Shown: piece after piece, positions 26,301-35,479 of the stretch
How the letters are laid out: the number at the start of each line of letters is the position of its first letter
How positions within the stretch are numbered: the stretch's first letter is position 1
Source: Agrypnia vestita
Lineage: Eukaryota > Arthropoda > Insecta > Trichoptera > Phryganeidae
Direction: 5' to 3'
DNA length: 64,000 nt
Assembly (NCBI GenBank): GCA_016648135.1
Contig: JADDOH010004207.1
Location: 62,001-126,000 of the forward strand
The notes under the pieces: model-generated
Told to the model about the DNA's origin: nothing
The model's input: the letters and a program-made list of their open reading frames with translations, nothing else
Database searches by the model: none
Program-made: the position numbers and the translations under genes

Positions 26301-29300
26301 AAATGAGTTTTCAGTAAAATATCTAATCTTTGGAATTCTATAACTCTAAAGTGAAATGATTTTTCTAACAATTTGATATATTTTATTTTATTGTTTAAGA
26401 AACAAATACACAAAAAATCGTCAATCGGTCCGAAAGATGGTCCCATAGTGACGTCAGAGTACAAAGTGTAAATATTTTGTAAACATGACATGAGGACAGA
26501 GTTTTTATGACAAAGAAATTACAAGTAATGGTTATCATTAAATTGGGTGAACAACACAAACTTTGTTACCTCTATTTGAGTTAAATTATAATTTTATATT
26601 TTTCTACTCAAGTTCCGAGAGTAACAGAATCTCTTATCGACAGGTGAGGTATTAAACTTTAAGAGATTCTGTTACTCTCGAAACTTGAGTAGAAAAATAT
26701 AAAATTATAATTTAATTCACATAGAGGTAACAAAGTTTGTGTTTTTCAACCAATTTAACGATAATCATGAATAATATCTGCAACGTTACGCCAAATCCAT
26801 CACTATTTTAAAAATTATGTTTTTTACGATAAAGAAACGAAACTAACTTATTTATATAAGAAATTTATTTTCGTTCAAATAACAATCAGATATTCTGTAA
26901 CAATATAGGTATGTTGTATAATAAAAAAAATATTTTATTTCCAGATATGATCTCGGATGATGAAATATTCAAATCAGATCCAGTAAATCTGTACACAAAC
27001 CAAATGCACCTCTGGAACTGCACTCTGAGACTAACAGAATTTATTATCAAATCTTCACAATTCCAAAACTTCATCGCCAACGATAAAACAGAATACGATC
27101 TCGTCATATACGAAGCCTTTTTTCAAGAAGCTTTTCTTGTCTATGCCTCAAAATTCAAGGCCCCACTTGTGGCAATATCCACGATTGGCGCGGGTCACTT
27201 CATCAATCAGCAAATGGGAAATCCTTACGAACTGTCGTACGCCAGTCACGAATTCTTGGAACTCTCTGGAAAGTTCAAGTTCTTTGACCGCCTGAGAAAT
27301 GCTTTTTGGACCTTGGTGGACTTTTACGAGAGGAGCAACTACCTCCTTTTTGAGCACGAAGAACTGGTTAAGAAACATTCTGACAACCTACCGCTGAATC
27401 TGCAGAGCATATCAATAATAGAGAGAAATGTGTCCCTTGTCTTGTTGAATTCTCATTTCAGTATTGATGGCGTTAGAGCCAACATTCCTGGAGTTGTGGA
27501 AATTGGAGGAGCTCATATTAAGGAACCAAAGGCATTACCAGAGGTAACCGATATTCAATTTGTTATACATTTGTTGTCATTTTTCATTGCGTATGGCTTC
27601 AATTTCAAATATGGATTTAATTTTGAAAATGTTTATAAATATAATTGACTATAAACTTGTATTCTAATGAGTGGCGTCGTATATCGTTACTTAAATATTT
27701 GTAAAAGTAAACTTTTTATGTGAATGTATTATTGTTATTATATTTTTCTTTTGTGGGTCGATTAGACACAATGTTATTAAATTACAGTGTAAAAAATCAC
27801 AGTGTAATTAAACTATCGTCCATCAAAGAAAATTATTTTAGAAATATAAATAAGCCCACAATTTTTTTAAAATCATTCGATGATAATTTTTTCTAAATGG
27901 TGACATTTTATACCAGTGCCTTAAGTATTTGTAATAGTCAGTATTAAATGTGATTGTATTATAATTATTTGATTTATATTCTTGGTTAATCTTTGAATTA
28001 TAACGTTATCTTTAAATTTAACTTTTTCATAAAAAATATTTCATCAGTGATGATTATTCGTTCTATTATCAAATACAAAATATTTTATTATATTATTAAT
28101 CAACATGGAAGTTAATTTTTGGTGCAACATGATAATTTAAAAAATAATTTTAACTTTGTATCACACACACTTAAGATATATGAATAATTGCTATTATCTT
28201 TTCGAAAGGAGCAGACATGTTAACTTGTTAAGTTCGCCGGATAATGAGAGGGATTGCTCCTCTCTATACTATAAGTGATTGTTTATTTAACTCAGCGTAA
28301 AACAAAGTTAATTTAAAAAAATCTAAATTAAAAATTCTAATTTCTATAAATTCTATGATCCATTCTAGTATAAACCACTTCACATAAAGTTTTCATGTAA
28401 TTAAGTTTTAGTTATATTAAATATAAAGGTAAAACTATTAAGTGTTTTCATAAATCTTGCTAAAAAAACATTAAATAACATATAGATATCTAGTTTAACT
28501 AAAACAGACCTCAATAATCAGTCTAATTAACCAATCACCCAGCGTTTTTATATTAAACGCAGTAAAATTATTTTATCTACTAACATATTGAATTATGAAA
28601 GATTTATTTAATGTATTTACGTTTTAATCATTTATTATATTTACAGAAGGTGAAAAATTTCATGGATGGAGCCAAGTACGGAGTTATTTACTTCAGTTTG
28701 GGCAGCACGATGACAAGCAATGAGGTTCCTAGAGAATACGTGAACCTCTTTCTGAAGGTCTTCTCGAGTTTGAAGCAAAGGGTTATTTGGAAATGGGATA
28801 ATGACCAGCTGTCAGGAAAACCTGACAATGTGATGATTGGCAAATGGCTCCCTCAAACAGATATATTAGGTACGTGTATTGTGTGGAGTCTTTGAGAAAT
28901 TTTCAACTATAAACTTGTGTTTATAATGGTTATTGCCAAGAAATCTTTATTATTTTTAGAACAAATGAGAAAAGTTAGTAAGAGAGATATACCTTTCCCT
29001 TTTATCTGCGAGTTCTTCAAAGCTGTAATATTTCCGTGAATAAGCGCAATGTAAAATTAATTTCTCTTATCCTAAAAAAACAGTAAAAGTAGTGAAAAGC
29101 TTTGTAAAGGAAATCCGACTAAAAATACTCATAAAAAACTTATTTAAGCAAATTGAGAATAATAATTTTTAGGCGTATTCTAATGCCTATGTTACATTAT
29201 TCGGAAGAATATCATATACACATTAAACATAATATTTCTTAATATTCCGCATTAAAAATATGGAGGTATCATTACCAGCTGCGAAATAAATGTATACTAT

Positions 29301-30852
29301 GTCATGGAAAGGACTATAGATATCTCTAGCATAATCATTTCAAATATATGAAAGAAACTGATTTAGAACACATATACAACTTTAAAAAATTGATGAGTGG
29401 AGTTTTATTTAAAAATGTTTATTTAAAAAATTAATCAATTAATAAAAATAAGAACTACATATAAGGTCGATATATTCACGGAAACATAAAGGGTTGCTAT
29501 AGCTTAGTGGTCAGAGCACCGGCCCCGGAAAGGAGGTGACCTGGGTTCGAATCCCAGTAGTAACCTAATATTTTTTCGTGAATTAGATTTTTCTGTATGC
29601 CTTTCTAATTGATTAATTGATTTGGTTATTAAATATTTCACAGAACTTTGTTCTGAAAAATTACAACTTCACAAATATGAATGTGTTTTGAATATATATG
29701 ACTTCATTTTTATTTACTTTTTGTCCCCGCGAATTATATATATTTATTTATTTTTAAGTTTCCTAATTATTGTTAATTTTCCTTTTAAATGTGTTTTAAT
29801 TCTGTATTTTAATTTTTTGTTTTGGTTTATTTTATCTTCTTACCCTATTTATCTGGTTTATTGGTTTGATTATCTTTATTTTAATTTATTACTAAGTTGT
29901 TAAAGGTTTCTAAATATTACTATTTGCTTTTGTACTAATCATTATTTATACCTATGTATATATATATATATATTGTTCATTTCTCTTAAATATGTTTTAC
30001 TTCTATTATTTATTTTTTAGTTATTTACTTTAAAACGTGTTTTATGTTAGGTATATAAAAATCCTTGTAACTTTCTTGTAGGTACTATAAGAACCCACTA
30101 GGGCGTAGATTAATTAATAAATAAATAAATAAATAATGAATGATTTTTATGGAATACGCCTCTCTGCCTATTTTCAATGCGTTTTTTGATCAGAAAGTGG
30201 GTCGAATTATGATAATAAGATTTCTGGCTGATGAAGCTAAATAAAAACGTGAAAATGATGTAAAATTACCCGAACAACTTAAAGAACCATTTTCAAAATT
30301 TAACACACTTCGTTTCTTTCAGCTCATCCAAAACTGAAGCTGTTTATCACACAAGGAGGCGCATTGAGCATCCAGGAAGCCGTTTCAAGATCTGTACCCG
30401 TGATCTGCATGCCGCTGCACGGAGATCAACTCAGGCAGTGCGGCCAGGCTAAGCACTTGAAATACGCCGAAAGTATTGTAACAAACAAAATCACAGAAGA
30501 AGGATTCAGGAACACAGTCAAGAAGGTGTTGGAAGACCCTTCCTACAAGGAAGCGGCCAAGAAAATAAATAGTCTATTCAGTGATAGGCCCATGTCCGCA
30601 ATGGATACAGCCGTGTATTGGATCGAATACGTCATAAGGCACAGGGGTGCGCCTCATATGAGTTCTCCCGCTAGAGAAATGGGCTGGTTGGAGTACAACC
30701 TGGTGGACGTGTCATTATTTATGGCAATATGTTTATACTACACTTATTGGATACTCTCCTGGTTATTCTGGAATGTGGCTTTACGAAAAAAGATCCCGAG
30801 AGACGACCTAAAAGACCTCATCGAACAACACAAACCTAAGAAAAGGAACTGA
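13833..30852 (+). CDS. UGT: UDP-glycosyltransferase, four-exon gene
   Basis: The coding sequence joins 13833-14076, 26945-27543, 28647-28869 and 30323-30852: 1,596 bases, 531 residues. All introns are GT-AG and phases match (1, 0, 1). The enzyme transfers a sugar from a UDP-sugar, in insects mostly UDP-glucose, to small lipophilic acceptors such as plant toxins, pigments and hormones, on the lumenal side of the ER. The N-terminal signal peptide (residues 1-19) leads into the acceptor domain with His33 in the SHH motif. The C-terminal half carries GVIYFSLGS (293-301), WLPQ (348-351) and a complete match to the PROSITE UGT signature (363-391, from FITQGG to GDQ). A single membrane helix spans about 484-507, with a cytosolic tail ending KKRN, a KKxx retrieval signal. 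Length is normal. Only family is claimed; the lepidopteran UGT subfamily cannot be fixed by eye. No tandem UGT copy is seen. Confidence 0.97.
14269..14329. repeat. (AT)n microsatellite, about 60 bp
   Basis: An uninterrupted alternating AT run inside UGT intron 1. It directly follows the 18-base echo of the exon 1 end. Confidence 0.97.
14621..14860. mobile_element. Foldback MITE, family FB2, copy 1
   Basis: The left end 'gaggtataaaagcaaagacagc' is the inverse of the right end near 14831-14860 (ttgctgcctttggtttaatacccttc). Inner segments are inverted too: 'gtgcagtcacc' against 'ggtgattgcattc', and 'gctgaattc' against 'gaattcagt'. It is about 240 bp, noncoding and a fold-back structure. Relatives lie at 59825, 62971 and 63421. 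Confidence 0.75.
15700..16035. mobile_element. Compound foldback element (nested hairpins)
   Basis: The inner hairpin has imperfect arms of almost 90 bp (15834-15921 and 15926-16015) around a tiny loop (cggg). The arms share 'agacaatcg', 'attagtatgtg' and the central 'gtgttta'. Outer sequence at 15700-15725 (ttaaccttgtaacctc) is inverted again near 16008-16035. The segment 15709-15800 also matches family FB1 (26529). No coding capacity. Confidence 0.65.
16721..17115 (+). mobile_element. HelA element(s) with Helitron-type 3' hairpin
   Basis: It starts TCTAAGTATAATTATTTC after an A, matching the start of 60613. A second family 5' end begins near 16873 (ataataattttgctgtctg), so two copies are nested or in tandem. 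Near the 3' side a perfect stem CCGTGA/TCACGG with a T4 loop lies at 17093-17108, a few bases before a diverged terminus. This is the same hairpin as in the copy at 60613. Confidence 0.6.
17545..17795 (-). mobile_element. HelA fragment, minus strand
   Basis: The reverse complement begins with the family 5' block 'taataatttcgctgtctgtc' near 17795-17770. The far side carries a block 'gccgcgagttaaggctgt' that is shared with 20735-21245. Confidence 0.5.
18690..19245 (+). pseudogene. RTE-like LINE reverse transcriptase, C-terminal relic
   Basis: Split over frames are the typical end motifs of an RTE-like reverse transcriptase: EAFEIWIYRRILKISWMD (ORF from 18735), a frame-shifted LQYLGHVMKHP near 18870, and EGKIAGYRGPGKRR ... 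LRQWF near 19170-19245. The sequence between is eroded. The same protein tail recurs at 33480-33690. Confidence 0.75.
19290..19770 (-). pseudogene. Non-LTR retrotransposon, 3' fragment with (TGAT)n tail, copy 1
   Basis: On the minus strand the frames give RRRYNNELYTLFKEPNVTQF, then LGRLRWLGHVERM, then RSLGRPKLIWSDNVLKDI and NWREPALDRDEWRKIIE. This is the C-terminus of a LINE reverse transcriptase ORF. The 3' tail is (TGAT)n, read as atcatcatcatc at the low end. Shorter copies lie at 34655 and 61275. Frameshifts separate the pieces, so it is dead. Confidence 0.8.
20735..21245 (-). mobile_element. HelA-related copy with internal ~100-bp degenerate tandem repeats
   Basis: Two clear units ('tggtagcgttagtgacggac' ... 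'agagaattata') begin at about 20886 and 20981, with a more degenerate third near 20781. The right end shows the inverted family 5' block near 21240-21190. Family assignment is moderate. Confidence 0.5.
21356..21384. repeat. (CTAACT)n short tandem repeat
   Basis: About four hexamer units (ctaactctaact). The unit is not the insect telomere repeat. Confidence 0.85.
21582..21760 (+). repeat. tRNA-derived SINE, family A, copy 2
   Basis: The head is 'gagtaccttgttggtgtagtgg', with a diverged B-box (gtggtttgagaac), then the family body and A-rich end. It lies in UGT intron 1. Confidence 0.75.
22755..23195 (+). repeat. Dispersed AT-rich repeat D1, copy 1
   Basis: It aligns almost end to end with 29718-30138: 'gaattatatatatttattta', 'ccctatttatctgg' (here 'tcctatttatctgg'), 'aaaggtttctaa', 'gtgttttatgttaggcatat', and an end 'cccactagggcg' followed by taataaa-type sequence. 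The (AATA)n-like tail suggests a LINE 3' untranslated region, but no coding part remains. Confidence 0.75.
25610..25732 (-). repeat. tRNA-derived SINE, family A, copy 3 (3'-truncated)
   Basis: The reverse complement gives 'agtagcttgttggtcttgtg', a B-box 'gggttcgaacctc', then part of the body. It stops at 'gcttagcata', without the usual tail. Confidence 0.8.
26529..26768. mobile_element. Foldback MITE, family FB1, full copy
   Basis: Two arms of about 106 bases (26529-26634 and 26661-26766) are roughly 90-95% complementary around a 26-base loop. Shared arm blocks are 'caaactttgttacctctat', 'aaattataattttatattt' and 'gagtaacagaatctctt'. Related sequence occurs at 15709, 54180 and 55430. It ends about 180 bp before UGT exon 2. 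Confidence 0.85.
26945..27543 (+). CDS. UGT: UGT exon 2: acceptor-binding domain
   Basis: Residues 82-281. The acceptor TTTCCAG ends at 26944; the split codon for Asp82 (G from exon 1 plus AT) restores frame. It encodes the bulk of the N domain, with DLVIYEAFFQEAF (133-145), the region where the family keeps its catalytic-dyad acid (here Glu138), then FKAPLVAIST, and ends in HIKEPKALPE. The donor is GAG|GTAACC, phase 0. The open frame runs on past the donor to a stop at 27648, but that part is intronic. Confidence 0.96.
27544..28646 (+). other. UGT intron 2
   Basis: Bounded by GTAACC and TTTACAG. Very AT-rich, with no recognised repeat or gene. Confidence 0.85.
28647..28869 (+). CDS. UGT: UGT exon 3: start of UDP-sugar binding domain
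   Basis: Residues 282-355, entered in phase 0 after TTTACAG and left in phase 1 at TTAG|GTACGT. It carries KNFMDGAKYGVIYFSLGS (285-301), the strand-loop at the start of the donor domain, and VIWKWD ... GKWLPQTDIL (327-355), just before the signature. All are standard UGT blocks. Confidence 0.96.
29494..29566 (+). tRNA. tRNA-like sequence with abnormal anticodon arm (probable pseudogene)
   Basis: A 7-bp acceptor stem (GTTGCTA/TAGTAAC), a paired D arm and a perfect 5-bp T arm (CTGGG/CCCAG with loop TTCGAAT) sit at canonical spacing. The A-box (tagcttagtgg) and B-box (ggttcgaatcc) are intact, and a T6 terminator follows at about 29569-29574. By standard numbering the anticodon would be CGG (Pro). 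But position 33 is C, not U, and only one of five anticodon-stem pairs forms. It could be transcribed but is unlikely to decode. No SINE body follows it. Confidence 0.45.
29718..30138 (+). repeat. Dispersed AT-rich repeat D1, copy 2
   Basis: Second copy of the repeat at 22755-23195, ending 'cccactagggcgtag' and an (AATA)n tail. Both copies are in sense orientation within introns of the same gene. Confidence 0.75.
30323..30852 (+). CDS. UGT: UGT exon 4: donor signature, membrane anchor, stop
   Basis: Residues 356-531 plus TGA. The first two bases complete Ala356. The signature (363-391) has Gln366 where many vertebrate UGTs have His, a change common in insect UGTs. Asp390 and Gln391 are the sugar-contacting pair. 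A hydrophobic helix at about 484-507 (LFMAICLYYTYWILSWLFW) is followed by a basic tail of 24 residues ending KPKKRN. This exon closes the reading frame cleanly, with no damage. Confidence 0.97.
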
Positions 30853-31146
30853 ATTTGTTGTATAGATGATAGGATTCAAATATTAATCTGTTGAGTATTC
30901 ACTTACTGCAAGGCTGTTTTATTCATTTTACACATTTTTCATGCCGGTCGAATGAACTTTTTTTCAGAATTTAATTTAATTACGATTTAATCAATAATTT
31001 GAAAAATTGTTGAGAATTCGATGTTACCTCATGTTACGTTTAATGGTTGGTTAGAAGATATTACTTATTAACTTTTCAAAATGTTAATATTTTACTACTT
31101 GAACAATTGTGTAGCTGAATACGATGTAAAATGAAGTTTTATTTTT

Positions 31147-31152
31147 AATAAA
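31147..31152 (+). terminator. Polyadenylation signal AATAAA for UGT
   Basis: Canonical AATAAA about 295 bases after the stop codon, the first clear one downstream. It implies a 3' untranslated region of roughly 310-320 bases. Confidence 0.55.
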
Positions 31153-33221
31153 ATAATTATAATGTTTAAGAAATAATTTATTATTCAAAATTGATTTCTA
31201 CTGGTGACATTACGAAATTATTTACAAAATATTTTGAGTATTTTCAAAATTTTAAAAACAATACTGGGTTTTATCCCCAGGGGGACATCATTAATCGAAA
31301 TATATTATACGTATCTCATAGAGACGAAGCTATTTTTTTATATGGGCATGTAAGAATTGTACGGCTGGTAGTCAATCATGGGGGGAATTGGTGAACGTTG
31401 TGTAAAGTAATCACTTAAGTCAACCGTGCGTCAGGTCGTAATCCCTGTAAATACCCAAAAATGACTTCTCCATATAAAAAATGACTTCGTCTCAATGAGA
31501 AATCTACAATATATCTTGATATAATTATTTTTTGTTATTGATGATTAAATATAATTCTTTATTGTTGAAACAAACAGGGTGGCCTGAAGCTTTTGGCCTA
31601 AAAAAACATATAATGCTTGCATAAAAATATTAAATACTATTAAAGAACGTCTGTGAAAGACCTGGCACGGGCAGGTAAATTAATTAGAGGACTGAGATGA
31701 ATTCATTCGTGTATTATTCACATTTCCCGTATTGATTATCCTGACCCATCGTCCATAACATAATATTTTCCAACGCAGTTTGATGAATGGAAAAAATCTG
31801 AGTCGGCCTGGTGCAAGAGTACTCAAATGACCAGCGACCAAAAGTAATTTCTTTATTGGTTTTCTATTTTAAGTAATTTTAATATTTTATAAAAGTTACT
31901 CAAAATTACCATACAGCAGTAACTTTATGGTGTAACATGATTATATCAATGTACAATAAAATAAAAATACTTATTAAAATAAAAATAGTTATTCGTTTGG
32001 AAAAATACTGTGAGTATTTTTCCAAACGAATAACAGCTGATGAGGAATTGCTGATCTTAAAACTACAGTATACAGAATAACTCAATGTGTAGTACGTGTA
32101 GTACAATGCTTAGATTAGTATAAATTAAAATTATTTTTATACATTTTATGTTTTTAGAAGTTTTAATCTCTTTCCTACTTTCCAGATACATTTATTTCAT
32201 TATTCCCGTTTGCATCTTTAATTGATTTATTGAACGTTTATATATTTATAAAATATATTTATGGGTAAACTGGAAACATAAATAAAATAAAATATATTCC
32301 CATTTGCAAACGTAAAATAATATTCTAATTCTTCTCAATATTGGTGTCAGCGATATCAATATTGAATTGTGGTTTACTGGGGAAAACAATGAAATTATTA
32401 TTCATTACTTCGATAAATTTATTACACAATAAAGATTTCAACCAGCGGTTTAACTCTTGATTAACCGCATTTCGAGGTTAAACAAAACTAAATTTGTTTG
32501 TAAACCAGTAACAATAATCAAGTAGACAATTGCGTGTTAATATACACTTAACCTGATTCTTACATAAATAAGTACATTAATTACAGTTATTTCATGTCAT
32601 CAAGATTATATTATAATGATGATAAAGCCCGAGATTGAGCTCAAAATAGATAATAATTAATTTAAATGGAATGATGGTGGATACATATTTTTATCAGAAG
32701 TCAGCTATAAAAACTATATTAACCACTCAGTAAGATTAAATTTAATCAAATGTTTGAAATAGTTTTTTTCTAGACACGAGATTTTTAACGAATGAATAAT
32801 TTAAGTTTTTCAAGGCAAATAAAATCAGCTCTAAAATGCGAATTAAATTTACATAAAAAAAGTAAAATATGTATTTTTTAATTCGTATATAATAACTTGT
32901 TTTGGATTATTAAATATGATTTAAAATTGAAGTTTCTGTGACATATTTTTTAAATCGCCCTGGAAAAGCAAATTTCATCTCGCATGTTTGCCTTGTAATA
33001 ATTTTGTGTTAAAAAGTATTCAAACATGAAAATCGTGAGCCACCATACGATAGCAATAATACAAATAAAGTTTATTTTTATATTAAAGTTAATTATTGAT
33101 TCGTTTTTTTCTGCTGTATAATAAAGTGTATTGTTGATGGTACACTGTTTGCCAAGCATCTCTGTCCTGGATACCATACATAGGTTAATTGTGGTTGCTT
33201 GATACCGTGCTCAAAATGTAT
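31153..33221. other. Noncoding stretch downstream of UGT
   Basis: AT-rich, with no gene seen. A perfect hairpin lies at 31988-32034. Confidence 0.6.
31988..32034. repeat. Perfect 22-bp inverted repeat with 3-base loop
   Basis: The left arm 31988-32009 (gttattcgtttgg...) and right arm 32013-32034 are exact reverse complements separated by 'gtg'. Confidence 0.95.
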
Positions 33222-33423
33222 ATTTTTTAAAAATAGAGATGCATATACGGAATGTTGTCGCATTAATCTTCTTACTATTTTCACATTAAGCCAAATACTT
33301 ATATTATGAAAATCGGACAACCTCTCTGGTGTCATGGGATTATTGAGCCTCTGACCATTGGAACACGTTGACAGTTGAGAGAACAAGTTGAGAATCATAG
33401 CCACTACACCAACAAGCTACTCA
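33222..33423 (-). repeat. tRNA-derived SINE, family A variant, copy 4
   Basis: The minus strand starts 'gagtagcttgttggtgtagtg' and ends with the family tail (gaaaatagtaag, 'attccgtatatgcatctct'). Its middle (about 33300-33395) does not match the tRNA-like head of the other copies and lacks a clear B-box. Confidence 0.7.
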
Positions 33424-33479
33424 TTTAGTGAATGAAATTTTTTCTTGGTTTTTGATTTGACTGGACTGGATGATTATTA

Positions 33480-33690
33480 TGAGACATATTATGAGAGGAA
33501 TAAAATAATATCTAAAGCAACTCATCATCAAGGGGAAAGTAATTGGTAAAAGAAGAAGAAGAAGTAGGAAAAAGCCGCATCTCATGGCTGCTTGAGGGAC
33601 TGGTATAAGTGCAACTCGACTTTGGTTCCATGCGGCGGTAAATTAATAGGAGATGACACCGTATGAAGAAGAATAAGATTATTGCGTATT
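33480..33690 (+). pseudogene. RTE-like LINE C-terminal relic
   Basis: Frames read HIMRGIK..., LKQLIIKGKVIGKRRRRS, then KCNSTLVPCGGKLIGDD. These match in order the end of the reverse transcriptase relic at 18690-19245 (LGHVM, EGKIAGYRG, LRQWF). The tail is GAAGAA-rich. Confidence 0.6.
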
Positions 33691-33734
33691 TTTATCACTC
33701 TAGTAAAACATGATCGATTACTAGAATCGTGTTT

Positions 33735-33825
33735 CATATCATCATCAGCTAGTTTTTATCCACTGCTGGATAAAGGCCTCCACGAGTAGTCATGTATTTC
33801 TGCAGTATGTGATGGATTCATCTTA
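33735..33825 (-). repeat. RTE-type LINE 3' tail
   Basis: The plus strand reads 'catcatcagctag...ccactgctgg' then 'aaaggcctcc', the inverse of the common LINE 3' end. Confidence 0.65.
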
Positions 33826-34654
33826 TTTTTATACATCATACATATATGAGTAGAGTTTGATTTAATTTCAATGTATTATTGTAGATCGCCAATCAAATGT
33901 TCTTTTACATTTTATATTTTGTTTTTAAATAAAATGTTTTGATATTTATTTGATAAGAAAGATTTAATTGATATATTTTACAAAATAATACTACGAAAAT
34001 TACATTATATTTTTATGTGGGATACAATAGATGTCACATCTGATGGTTAAGTCTATGACTACGGGTTAATTTTTTACTCATGGCACTAGTCAGTCAGTGA
34101 TCAATTTGTTTCCAAAATATATTTATTTTTTATTACAATAATAAAACATCATAGCACGTACTTTTGTTTAATTTTTTTATAGATAGGGAATGAAATCATA
34201 TTAATTACATCGTCATAATAATAATGATTATTTTGATGCCCTTCATCAACTGCCAAATAGATAAAGAAAATAAATTTTGGTTAAAATTAAGTATACTTTT
34301 TTTATAAATATAATTAATGGATAACCACCAAGATGTTTTTGAATCACTGATAATAATAATTATTGTGAATTTGTTAAATTTACTTTAATTTTAAACAAAA
34401 CATTGCGCGTCGTGTACATAACTAATATTGTGCGTCAACTGACGTTATGTAAGTGCGTTTTTGCATTACCGCCTAGCGTGAAGCGGTCATATAAATTTTT
34501 CTTTTTCTCGCATAGATAGCGATATCGCACACATTACAAACTATACATTCTTGAAGTGCCGTGACCGAAAAACCTGCCTGTACATTGCTAGACTTCTGTC
34601 TTTGATATTTAGACGATGTTATTTAAAAAATATAGTGTATATTTTTATGATAAT

Positions 34655-34835
34655 TATCATCATCATCACTCTTGACTCTACAACCCCCGGTGGGCCTTGG
34701 CCTCCTCAAGAGTCTTCCTTCACTCATCTCGGTCTTGTGTCAGCTCTCTCGAGTTCAGAATCTCCGAGGCTGATATTCTTTGAGGATGCTGTCGCTCCAG
34801 TTAAATTTTGGCTGTCTTTGAGGACATTGTTACTA
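34655..34835 (-). pseudogene. Non-LTR retrotransposon 3' fragment, copy 2
   Basis: The minus strand gives WSDSILK and, one frame over, LTQDRDEWRKTLEEAKAHRG, then the (TGAT)n tail. It is homologous to 19290-19770 and 61275-61500 but more decayed. Confidence 0.7.
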
Positions 34836-34989
34836 GTTGTGCGACGATAATTATAAATTGATTATTTACATAAAAAATATAGTGTATATTTTTTATGAAT
34901 TGATATGAAATCGGTCGTTTCCGCTACTTTAATATATGTAAGCAATTAAATTGTTGTAGCGTAAATTTTAAAATTGTACCATTAGGGCT

Positions 34990-35460
34990 CAGCAAAATAT
35001 GATATCACATTAATCAGGGGTATAAATTACATTCCGTTAGTGTTAATCTGCAACACGGCTCGCGGCCGTTGCAGAATTGCGCCATCTGTCTAATTGGTAG
35101 CCCCGCCGCGAAATAAAATAGAACATTCGCAATTAAACGGAAAGCTGACGGGGGAAATTCAAAATATATGTCATGCCGCGCGGGCTGAGCTTGCGCGCGG
35201 CGGAAAAAATGCCGCGTCGGCGATATCTAAAACATTCGCGTCCATTAAAAGTCGGCTCCATTAGATTTGTTTCGCGAAGTGAGATTTATTTGCAATTTAA
35301 ACGCGCGACATCTGACGTCGCTGCGCAGCAGTTACAAACGATGCACTCCGAGCAATTTTTAATGCCATTTTTCGACGTTTCCGTGTTTATTCGTCTTTGC
35401 AAGTCGTAAATTTTCTCCGTTTATAGTCTCCGATCCATAAACGTGCATTTTCATTTAAAA
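34990..35460. promoter_or_regulatory. Candidate conserved noncoding element
   Basis: GC-rich for this window, unrepeated here and stop-rich in most frames. It contains 'ttgcgccatctgtctaattg', 'cattaaaagtcggctccatt' and ATTA-type cores. One 78-codon frame at 35173-35409 has no recognisable domain. Function unproven. Confidence 0.3.
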
Positions 35461-35479
35461 TAATAATAATAATCCACAG

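Larger units (their letters stand above)
14077..26944 (+). other. UGT intron 1, 12.9 kb, repeat-filled
   Basis: Bounded by GTATAT and TTTCCAG. It contains, in order, an (AT)n run, a foldback MITE (14621), a compound hairpin (15700-16035), HelA pieces (16721, 17545, 20735), two LINE fragments (18690 plus, 19290 minus), SINE A copies (21582 plus, 25610 minus), an AT-rich dispersed repeat (22755) and another foldback MITE (26529). Between them the sequence is AT-rich with no supported gene (for example 14861-15699, 23196-25609 and 25733-26528). Confidence 0.85.
28870..30322 (+). other. UGT intron 3
   Basis: Bounded by GTACGT and CTTTCAG. It contains a tRNA-like sequence (29494-29566) and dispersed repeat D1 copy 2 (29718-30138). 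The rest is AT-rich and featureless. Confidence 0.85.

Noticed and set aside
27148..27378. Minus-strand 76-codon frame in UGT exon 2
   Set aside because: Antisense shadow of a real exon.
27544..27648. Extension of UGT exon 2 to the next stop
   Set aside because: A good GTAACC donor at 27544 joins in frame to exon 3; the extra residues do not resemble any UGT.
29622..29903. 93-codon hydrophobic open frame
   Set aside because: Translation of T-rich repeat D1; composition explains the hydrophobicity.
35173..35409. 78-codon GC-rich frame
   Set aside because: No domain, no splice support and ordinary length for GC-rich noncoding sequence.
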